A stretch of 64,000 bases of DNA, from positions 310,001 to 374,000 of the forward strand of contig CAXXJE010000002.1 of the NCBI GenBank assembly GCA_963675055.2, read 5' to 3'. This stretch comes from PGYT01 sp963675055 (GTDB lineage Bacteria > Bacteroidota > Ignavibacteria > Ignavibacteriales > Melioribacteraceae). Of this stretch, positions 54,964 to 62,010 are shown piece after piece. The translations under genes and the position numbers were made by a program. Every line of letters begins with the position of its first letter. Positions within the stretch are counted from its first letter, which is position 1. A model generated the notes under the pieces. That model was not told the origin of the DNA. It saw only the letters and a program-made list of their open reading frames with translations, and searched no databases.

Positions 54964-55779
54964 ATGCAAGATAAATTAGAATTACTAAAAAAAACACTGA
55001 CGAAGCTGGAATCGGTTATCGTTGCTTTTTCCGGAGGAGTCGACAGCACTTTTCTTCTGAAAGTTGCGAAGGATGTTCTGGGAGATAAAGTACTTGCTGT
55101 AACTGCATTATCGGCCGTACAGATCGAGTCGGAAATGGAAGAGACAAAAAAGATAGCTTCCGATCTGAATGCCGGGCATATGATAATTGAAACCAACGAA
55201 ATGGAAAATGAGGATTACGTATCCAATCCGATTAACCGCTGTTATTACTGCAAGCATATTTTATATAGCGATATATTGAAAGTAGCTGAAGAGAAAAATA
55301 TTAAATATGTGATTGAAGGCACTAACGCCGACGATACGTTCGATTACCGTCCGGGCTTAAAAGCTTTGCGGGAATTGGAAATAATCAGTCCGCTTAAACA
55401 GTGCGGAATAACCAAGGCGGAGATTCGTGAGTACTCGAGGCAAATGGGATTAAAAACTTCCGACAAACCTGCACTGGCTTGTTTGTCCTCCCGCATCCCA
55501 TATGGAACGAGAATAACAGATGATAAGCTTCGCAGAATTGACAAAGCTGAAAGTTTTCTGCGTTTGGAAGGATTTATACAGGTGCGTGTACGTGATCACG
55601 GGGATGTGGCCAGAATAGAGCTTGAACCTGATAAGATCCCGCTGGTGTTCAATGGAGATTTCTACAAAAAGATTTCCGGCACGCTGAAAGAATTTGGCTA
55701 CACTTATGTAGCAATAGACCTCGACGGTTACAGCATGGGCAGTTTAAATAAAACGGTACTGAACAATGGATCAAAATAA
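54964..55779 (+). CDS. larE: ATP-dependent sacrificial sulfur transferase LarE, three-cysteine type
   Basis: 271 residues. PP-loop S23-GGVDS28 binds ATP, which is used to adenylate the carboxylate of the nicotinate-derived intermediate before sulfur insertion. C172 in ALACLSSRIPYG aligns with the sacrificial cysteine of Lactiplantibacillus LarE. Two extra cysteines C92-x2-C95 (RCYYCK) indicate the subtype in which three cysteines hold an iron-sulfur cluster for catalytic sulfur transfer; this is known for the subtype and inferred here. Overlaps larB by 14 bp. First gene of larE-larB-larC for the nickel-pincer nucleotide cofactor. Confidence 0.93.
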   Translation: MQDKLELLKKTLTKLESVIVAFSGGVDSTFLLKVAKDVLGDKVLAVTALSAVQIESEMEETKKIASDLNAGHMIIETNEMENEDYVSNPINRCYYCKHILYSDILKVAEEKNIKYVIEGTNADDTFDYRPGLKALRELEIISPLKQCGITKAEIREYSRQMGLKTSDKPALACLSSRIPYGTRITDDKLRRIDKAESFLRLEGFIQVRVRDHGDVARIELEPDKIPLVFNGDFYKKISGTLKEFGYTYVAIDLDGYSMGSLNKTVLNNGSK

Positions 55780-56527
55780 ATTAAGAAAACTTCTCGAAGA
55801 TGTTAAAGAGAGTAGTACCAGCATCGACGAAGCGCTCGACAAACTTAGAGACCTTCCTTACGATGATCTTGGTTTCGCGAAGATAGACAATCACCGCGCA
55901 CTGCGCCGCGGCTTCCCTGAAGTAGTTTTCTGCCAGGGTAAAAGCGTTAAACAGGTTGCCGCAATAATCGACCGGATGAATGACAACTACGACGTTATTC
56001 TGGGGATGCGTGCCACGGCTGACATGTATAATGCGGTAAAAGATGTACGGGAAGACGTAAACTTCATCGAGGATTCCGGAACTATTATTGTCGGCAAAAT
56101 GCCAGCGCCTAAGTGTAACGCCACAGTGATGGTAATTTCGGCAGGCACAGCGGATATACCGGTTGCGGAAGAAGCCGCCGTAACGGCTGAAGCTATGGGT
56201 AACAGCGTTACCCGCATTTACGACGCGGGAGTTGCGGGGATTCACAGGATTCTTGATAAAAGAGATTTATTCGATAATGTAAATGTAATTATTGTAGTTG
56301 CCGGTATGGAAGGTGCATTGCCTGGTATCGTCGGCGGCCTAACAGATAAACCGGTTATCGCTGTCCCGACAAGTGTAGGGTACGGCGCAAGCTTCAACGG
56401 AATATCAGCTCTTCTTACAATGCTCAATAGCTGCGTTCCCGGAATAGCAACTGTGAATATCGATAACGGATTCGGCGCAGGTTATATGGCAACTTTAATA
56501 AACAGACTTGTACAGGAAAAAGATTAA
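55766..56527 (+). CDS. larB: Nickel-pincer cofactor biosynthesis carboxylase/hydrolase LarB
   Basis: 253 residues. LarB carboxylates nicotinic acid adenine dinucleotide at C5 and hydrolyses its phosphoanhydride, the first step of the pathway. The C-terminal half is PurE-like: VISAGTADIPVAEEAAVTAE, YDAGVAGIHRIL, VAGMEGALPGIVGGLTDKPVIAVPTSVGYG and FGAGYMATLIN. The N-terminal part (RALRRGFPEVVFCQGKSVKQV) is the specific LarB segment. It overlaps larE by 14 bp and larC by one base (TAATG), so the three are translationally coupled. Confidence 0.96.
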   Translation: MDQNKLRKLLEDVKESSTSIDEALDKLRDLPYDDLGFAKIDNHRALRRGFPEVVFCQGKSVKQVAAIIDRMNDNYDVILGMRATADMYNAVKDVREDVNFIEDSGTIIVGKMPAPKCNATVMVISAGTADIPVAEEAAVTAEAMGNSVTRIYDAGVAGIHRILDKRDLFDNVNVIIVVAGMEGALPGIVGGLTDKPVIAVPTSVGYGASFNGISALLTMLNSCVPGIATVNIDNGFGAGYMATLINRLVQEKD

Positions 56528-57702
56528 TGAACATAGCTTATTTCGACTGCTTCGCCGGTGCAAGCGGAGATATGATTCTCGGCTCGCTTGTTGACGCAGG
56601 CGCTGATCTCGATAAACTGGTTTCCGAACTCAACAAACTTAATGTGCCCGGCTGGTCGCTTGAACGGGAGAAGATAGTTTCCAAAGGCATTAGCGGAACA
56701 CGGATGCATGTTCACACCGAGGAATCTCATCATCACCGTGGTTTAAACAAGATATTTGCAATAATTGACAGCAGTGAATTACCGGATACTGTAAAGTCTA
56801 AAAGCAAAATGGTCTTTCAGCGTCTGGGCGAAGCCGAAGCTAAAATTCACAATAAGGATATTGAGAAAATACACTTTCATGAAGTCGGCGCTCTCGATTC
56901 AATAATCGATATTATCGGTTCTGTTATTGCGATGGAGCTCCTGGGAATTGAAAAAACATTTACTTCAAAGTTTCATGTAGGTTCAGGTACAGTTGAATGC
57001 GCTCACGGTATAATTCCGGTACCTGCTCCGGCTACTGTTGAACTTCTAAAAAATGCTCCGGTTTATTCGACGGGAATTGAATCCGAATTACTAACTCCGA
57101 CGGGTGCTGCTATTCTAACCACACTTGCCGAAGCACATAACAAGTTTCCTTGTATGAATATTCAAAATACAGGTTACGGATTCGGATCACGCGAACTACC
57201 GATAGCTAATTATCTTCGTGTCGTTACCGGTATCTCCACTGATGCCAGTCAGAAAATTGATGAAGTAGTTCTTTTGGAAACGAACATCGATGACATGAAT
57301 CCGGAGTTATATGAATACGTGATGGAGCGCTTGTTAGATGCCGGGGCAAAGGATGTTTACCTGCAGCAAATTATTATGAAGAAGAACCGTCCCGGAGTAA
57401 TTTTATCCGTTATGTGCGCACCTGCAGAAACCGATAATTTGAGTTCCATAATCTTCAGCGAAACAACAACACTCGGAATACGAATCTCGGAAATTAAGAA
57501 ACGCCGTCTTGTTCACAGGGAAAATGTTGAAGTTGAAACCCCATGGGGAATTGTTAAGGTGAAAATTAAAATCAACAACGGAGAAAAAATAATCTCACCG
57601 GAATATGAAGAGTGCAAAAGGATAGCGAAGGAAAAAAATCTTCCACTTCAAAGTGTTTTTGCGAGTATAAGGTCAATTGCAGACAAGACAATTGGCAGCT
57701 AG
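56527..57702 (+). CDS. larC: Nickel insertase LarC, single-frame form
   Basis: 391 residues in one frame. LarC inserts nickel into the pincer with CTP as co-substrate. The start has YFDCFAGASGDMILGSLVDAG, then HVHTEESHHHRGL, a His-rich metal-loading stretch, FHEVGALDSIIDI and TNIDDMNPELYEYVMERLLDAGA in the C-terminal domain. In some lactobacilli the protein is made from two frames by a programmed shift; here no shift is needed. The matching racemase LarA is not in the window. Confidence 0.96.
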   Translation: MNIAYFDCFAGASGDMILGSLVDAGADLDKLVSELNKLNVPGWSLEREKIVSKGISGTRMHVHTEESHHHRGLNKIFAIIDSSELPDTVKSKSKMVFQRLGEAEAKIHNKDIEKIHFHEVGALDSIIDIIGSVIAMELLGIEKTFTSKFHVGSGTVECAHGIIPVPAPATVELLKNAPVYSTGIESELLTPTGAAILTTLAEAHNKFPCMNIQNTGYGFGSRELPIANYLRVVTGISTDASQKIDEVVLLETNIDDMNPELYEYVMERLLDAGAKDVYLQQIIMKKNRPGVILSVMCAPAETDNLSSIIFSETTTLGIRISEIKKRRLVHRENVEVETPWGIVKVKIKINNGEKIISPEYEECKRIAKEKNLPLQSVFASIRSIADKTIGS

Positions 57703-57770
57703 CATATAGTTCTATATACGAATTAGATGTAACTTAACCAATAGATCTTACAACAAATCCAGGAAAAACA

Positions 57771-58859
57771 ATGAGACCAGTTAAAGCATTTTTACCATTT
57801 GCTCTGATCCTTTTAATCATTGCATGTAATCCCTATTCCCAAAAAATTGAAGAAGCAGAGAAGTTTATTCTTCAGTTGAAGGAGAAAGGTGAAACAGCCG
57901 GACTGGCAGTTGCAGTTTCCGTAGACAGCACAATAATATTCTCAAAAGGATTCGGCATTGCCAACCTGGAGCAGCAGGTTCCTGCCACATCCAACAAGAC
58001 CAAATTCAGAATCGGCAGCGTTTCAAAGGCTCTTACATCAGCTGCGATCGGGAAATTGTTTTACGAAGGTAAGATCGATCTCGATAAACCTGTTCAGGAA
58101 TATGTTCCCTACTTCCCTGAAAAGCGCTGGCCGACAACTGTTCGCCAGGTGGGCGGACATCTCGCCGGAATTAGACACTACAGGGATAACGAATTCATGT
58201 TGGCAAAACATTTTGATACGGTGAGGGAGGGCTTGGATATATTCATGTATGATACTCTCCTGTCAGCACCGGGCGAGAGATACAAATACAGCAGTTACGG
58301 ATGGAACCTGATGAGCGCTGTTGTTGAGGGTGCTTCCGGCGAGAACTTCCTTGATTACATGGATGAGAATATTTTCCGTCCGCTGAAAATGGACAATACG
58401 ATTGCCGATATTAACGATTCGATAATTGTGAACAGATCGGGATTTTACTCGATGGACGACGGAAATATTATTAATGCGCCCTATGTTGATAACAGCTACA
58501 AATGGGCCGGCGGAGGCTTTATCTCGACAATGGAAGATATTGTCAAATTCGGAAATGCTATGCTGTACAACAAAATATTCCCGGAGAAAATAAAGGATAC
58601 TTTGACAACAACTCAGCTAACCAACTCCGGAGATGAAACCGGCTACGGAATAGGCTGGGGTACGGGCACTAACAAATTCGGGCGCGAATTTTACGGACAT
58701 GGCGGCGGATCGGTTGGAGGCTGCGGTAACTTTATCGTTTTCCCCGAGGAAAAACTGGTAATCGCTTACTTCACGAATGATTCGCGTGCTCCTGTCGGAA
58801 ATGAAATTCACGAACTAGCTGAAATCTTTATGAGCGACGAAGGCACAAAGGCGAATTAA
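57771..58859 (+). CDS. Beta-lactamase-fold serine hydrolase lipoprotein, LACTB-like
   Basis: 362 residues with a lipoprotein leader (FALILLIIAC, Cys19). Active-site S83-V-S-K86 is present; the second element reads Y173-S-S instead of YxN, as in LACTB-like members, and the third is HGGGSVGG near 305. HLAGIRHYRDNEF is typical of the LACTB-like peptidase group. AGGA lies 8 bp before the ATG. Substrate unknown, probably a small peptide or ester in the periplasm. Transcribed after larC with a 68-bp gap; no functional link is evident. Confidence 0.85.
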   Translation: MRPVKAFLPFALILLIIACNPYSQKIEEAEKFILQLKEKGETAGLAVAVSVDSTIIFSKGFGIANLEQQVPATSNKTKFRIGSVSKALTSAAIGKLFYEGKIDLDKPVQEYVPYFPEKRWPTTVRQVGGHLAGIRHYRDNEFMLAKHFDTVREGLDIFMYDTLLSAPGERYKYSSYGWNLMSAVVEGASGENFLDYMDENIFRPLKMDNTIADINDSIIVNRSGFYSMDDGNIINAPYVDNSYKWAGGGFISTMEDIVKFGNAMLYNKIFPEKIKDTLTTTQLTNSGDETGYGIGWGTGTNKFGREFYGHGGGSVGGCGNFIVFPEEKLVIAYFTNDSRAPVGNEIHELAEIFMSDEGTKAN

Positions 58860-58961
58860 CTTTGTATAAACAGGCAGAGTTTCAATCAATACTTTTACGT
58901 ATCGATTAGGAATTTAGTAATTTTGAATAGATGGTGTATAATTAATTGTAAGGAGTTAAGC

Positions 58962-59459
58962 ATGCACGAAAAAAGTATTGAACTCTTGAACAAAGCCGTA
59001 GCGGATGAAATGGCCGCGGTTCATCAGTATATGTATTTCCATTTCCACTGCGATGATCAGGGATACGATTTGCTGGCAGGACTCTTCAAGAAAGCAGCCG
59101 TTGATGAAATGATGCATGTTGAAAAACTTGCTGAAAGAATTCTATTCCTCAAAGGGGATGTTATAATGAAAACAGCATTCGACGCGGAACCGATTAAAGA
59201 TGTTAAAGAAATGCTGAAGAAAGCTGCTGCAATGGAAGAAGAAAGTGCCAGGGATTATAATGTCTGGGCTAATGAATGTTCCGCCAATGCAGATGCTATG
59301 ACCAAGCAAATATTTGAAGAACTCGTAGCCGATGAAGAGCGTCACTTCGATCTGTATGATAACGAGCTTGATAACTTGGCCAAGTTCGGCGAAAACTATC
59401 TTGCACTTCAATCAATTGAACGTAGTAAGAGCAGGGCTTCAGGACACCCGCAAGATTAA
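58962..59459 (+). CDS. bfr: Bacterioferritin
   Basis: 165 residues from the ATG at 58962, which has AAGGAG 6 bp upstream; an in-frame ATG 39 bp earlier has none. The diiron ferroxidase ligands are all present: E16, E49, H52, E92, E125 and H128. M50 (DEMMH) corresponds to the haem-ligand Met52 of E. coli Bfr, so haem binding between subunits is expected. It stores iron as a 24-mer in the cytoplasm. A perfect palindromic hairpin closes the gene. Confidence 0.93.
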   Translation: MHEKSIELLNKAVADEMAAVHQYMYFHFHCDDQGYDLLAGLFKKAAVDEMMHVEKLAERILFLKGDVIMKTAFDAEPIKDVKEMLKKAAAMEEESARDYNVWANECSANADAMTKQIFEELVADEERHFDLYDNELDNLAKFGENYLALQSIERSKSRASGHPQD

Positions 59460-59474
59460 CACCATTTTTACTTG

Positions 59475-59494
59475 GGGAGGACCTAGGTCCTCCC
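59475..59494. terminator. Bidirectional palindromic hairpin between convergent genes
   Basis: GGGAGGACC and GGTCCTCCC form a perfect 9-bp stem around TA, between the bacterioferritin gene and the convergent cysteine-motif gene. There is no T-run on either strand. Confidence 0.6.
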
Positions 59495-59506
59495 ATAAAA
59501 TAGTCT

Positions 59507-60079
59507 TTAAGAATCGGTCGATATCGGTTCTCCCCACCTGTTATGTTCTTTTTTAACTGGATGTTTATCAGGGCATGACTCTGAAGTAAGCCGCATTTTC
59601 TTACCTACATTGCACCCGCATAAACGGCATACTTTTTTCCCTGTCCGTTCGCCGATTTTTTCATTTACTTTTTTAGACGGAATTAACTTTTGTAGATTAG
59701 ATAAGGGACTTACAAGGTTCGGGCAGGCAAGACAAGCGTCCTCGCGTCTTTTAAGAACCTGCTCATCGACTGTAGAAAATCCGGCTTTTCCCCATCTCAT
59801 AAAAGCACCGGCTGCCCTTTTTAATAATTCGACATTGGTTTGGGAATTATTATCAGAACGTTGTATATACGCGATATTAGCTTTATCATTTATTAATACC
59901 TTCAAAAAGTAGGGAGAGTTTCTGCAAACAATTAAATCGGAAGCAAAATTAGGCTCTTCGATAGCCCTGAATAATACGTATTCAGGAATGGGTTTATCGT
60001 ATCCGAGAAAGTCGCTGAATCTCCGACACATCTCCGGGATTGATTTTTTATCTTTTATTTCAAATAATTCCGGTATCAT
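59507..60079 (-). CDS. Cysteine-motif protein of unknown function, downstream of the Hint-peptidase gene
   Basis: 190 residues, no signal peptide. The C-terminal half has CLACPNL (about residue 115), then CRLCGCNVGKKMRLTSESCP and a final NRWGEP: five or six cysteines that look like a zinc ribbon or small cluster site. The N-terminal half is helical (CRRFSDFLGYDKPIPEYVLFRAIEEP). I do not recognise the family. GGAG lies 6 bp before the ATG. It starts 68 bp after the Hint-peptidase gene on the same strand and is probably in one transcript with it and the TcA gene. A role in maturation or immunity is speculation. Confidence 0.6.
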   Translation of the reverse strand: MIPELFEIKDKKSIPEMCRRFSDFLGYDKPIPEYVLFRAIEEPNFASDLIVCRNSPYFLKVLINDKANIAYIQRSDNNSQTNVELLKRAAGAFMRWGKAGFSTVDEQVLKRREDACLACPNLVSPLSNLQKLIPSKKVNEKIGERTGKKVCRLCGCNVGKKMRLTSESCPDKHPVKKEHNRWGEPISTDS

Positions 60080-60147
60080 ATTTCTCCAACAGTTAATTAA
60101 TATTTTAAGTCAACCGAATTACTTCTTTCAACATTCAACCTTCAGAT

Positions 60148-61944
60148 TCAAGTTTTCTTTACAGTACCCTTTTTCGCAAGTTCAAATGTCGCGGTGTTCT
60201 TTCCCGGAACAAGCGGATGCCCGTCGTCCGAAACAACATCATAAACCTGCACTTCGTATTCAGTGCCGGCTATAACTTCAGCTTTAATTTGCACAACCTG
60301 TTTATTTCCGGGTTCCACAACTGCAGAATATGCAACCAGCTTGGGACTAAAATAATAGTTGCCCAAATTCTCGGCATAATCCTCGGCAACAGCAGTACTG
60401 AACTCAACATTTACAAACGTACCTGAAATCGATTGTGTAACCGTGGCTCCTTTAACCGTTAACTTCGGATCCTTCGGCCCGCCTGCGCATTCAGGTAAAG
60501 GCATCACGCTGAATGCGGCTTTCATTGTATTAAGCCTGCATTCTACTGAAAGATTCATACAGGTGCTTCCCGGTTTACCGCCCTGTTGGGCTTTCGGGAT
60601 ATAACCGAAATATTCCGTTAACTGTTCCATCGCTTTTTGGATTATCGGAGCAGCATAGTTCCCGTACCATACCCTGGGTAAAATTGCGACAATTGCGGCG
60701 TAATCAGCCATGCCCTCGCATGTATAATTATTTTCATTTAATGGCGGACCGCCGTATAAATGACCAAGTTCATGTGCAATAATAAATGCCATTGCTTCAA
60801 ATTTAATCGACTGCATACGCATCAGTCCCCCGGTTACAATAACGAAGCTCGTACCGAACTCTCTAAAGGCATACGCATTCGGAAGTTCGTTTTGTTCATC
60901 CAGATAAAAATTAACATCCGGATAAAATCCTTTAAACAATTGGAATAAATACTTAACAATAACTTCGCCGGCTTTCGACGAAGGCGAAACGCGCGGTGCA
61001 TCCGACTTTTCAATTGCCCAGGCTAGATCCTGGCTCATGAAATACACTGCATGCTTAGGCAAATGTGCAGCCTTACCGATATCGTGGGCTTCAAAGACCT
61101 TTTTATGAACAGGTTTTAAATTTGCACCCGGTACTTTTGCCTTAAACTTATGAATCTCAAGGTGCTGGTTTGCCTGGATATACTTATAGGTTCCGAATTC
61201 AGGCAATTCATGATGTCCTTCTACAAATACATTTTTGCTTGTTTCTTCATTGTATTTACCCATTTGAAGTGCATAATCGCCACAGACAACGCCTTTTGCT
61301 AAAATCAAATGCCCGCCCAAGTCCTGTGTAGGTATATCGGATGTTGCAACGTGGTGCAGTCCCTTTTTAAACAAACCGACTTCCAGACTGAGAACAGGAA
61401 CAGTAGTCCCGTCGTACATTACAAGTTCATCCTTTCCGGGAACTAATTTGCTTGCCATTTTAAGTTTCTTATCAGGCATTAAAAACAGTTGATCCCGGGA
61501 TACAAGCAGATAATCTTCATTACCCTTACTCCCGTAATCAACTTTAATCATTGTGTTGCTGGCATTAAGGTCACCTGTACCGGCACTGAATTTCACTTCC
61601 TTTTCACTCCAGTTTTTAAGGTCCGCATCCTCCGCAACATATATATTGTCGCCGAGACGGATCTCTTCAATTGCCTTGTATTTATCGGCAGCTATTGCAA
61701 CAGGTGTTTGATTTGCAAAACAACCGCAACAACAATAACAATTGGCGGAAAATACTGGTACCGGAGTCGAGTTGTTTCTGGTACAAGGGCCACCGCCCGG
61801 TTCCTGCCAGGGCGGCTTACACTGGCAGTAGTCATGACTGTACTTCTTAATAAAAGAATCGTTACAATGATTCGGGTCGCAGATTGTTCCGCCCAAATCT
61901 CGAATGTTTTGCTCACATTCGGGTAACCATGGAGGTACTCCCAT
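60148..61944 (-). CDS. Hint-domain HExxH metallopeptidase with Cys-rich head and Ig-like tail
   Basis: 598 residues, no signal peptide. Residues 1-75 hold eleven cysteines (CYCCCGC at 69-75). Residues 75-225 are a Hint (hedgehog/intein) domain: C75-FANQTPV as N-terminal catalytic cysteine, RLGDNIYV, SRDQLFLMP, VPGKDELVMYDGT, HHVATS, and an end at KGVVCGDY without the Asn needed for C-terminal splicing. Residues 330-440 carry H391-ELGH395 and E410 (CEGMADYAA), a gluzincin-type zinc site. Residues 490-590 are an Ig-like beta domain. GGAG lies 8 bp before the ATG. It follows the TcA gene by 66 bp and may be a cargo or processing partner (inference). Confidence 0.8.
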   Translation of the reverse strand: MGVPPWLPECEQNIRDLGGTICDPNHCNDSFIKKYSHDYCQCKPPWQEPGGGPCTRNNSTPVPVFSANCYCCCGCFANQTPVAIAADKYKAIEEIRLGDNIYVAEDADLKNWSEKEVKFSAGTGDLNASNTMIKVDYGSKGNEDYLLVSRDQLFLMPDKKLKMASKLVPGKDELVMYDGTTVPVLSLEVGLFKKGLHHVATSDIPTQDLGGHLILAKGVVCGDYALQMGKYNEETSKNVFVEGHHELPEFGTYKYIQANQHLEIHKFKAKVPGANLKPVHKKVFEAHDIGKAAHLPKHAVYFMSQDLAWAIEKSDAPRVSPSSKAGEVIVKYLFQLFKGFYPDVNFYLDEQNELPNAYAFREFGTSFVIVTGGLMRMQSIKFEAMAFIIAHELGHLYGGPPLNENNYTCEGMADYAAIVAILPRVWYGNYAAPIIQKAMEQLTEYFGYIPKAQQGGKPGSTCMNLSVECRLNTMKAAFSVMPLPECAGGPKDPKLTVKGATVTQSISGTFVNVEFSTAVAEDYAENLGNYYFSPKLVAYSAVVEPGNKQVVQIKAEVIAGTEYEVQVYDVVSDDGHPLVPGKNTATFELAKKGTVKKT

Positions 61945-62010
61945 AATACATTCTCCTTATCTAATTATTGATTGAGTTATTAGTTAGTATGATTAAATCA
62001 TTTCCCGTAT

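Noticed and set aside
60148..61944. Hint domain as a true intein
   Set aside because: There is no split host protein around it and the C-terminal Asn of splicing inteins is missing.
60148..61944. Hint-peptidase gene as a TcB/TcC homologue
   Set aside because: No RHS/YD repeats and no TcB-type beta-propeller signatures are present in the protein.
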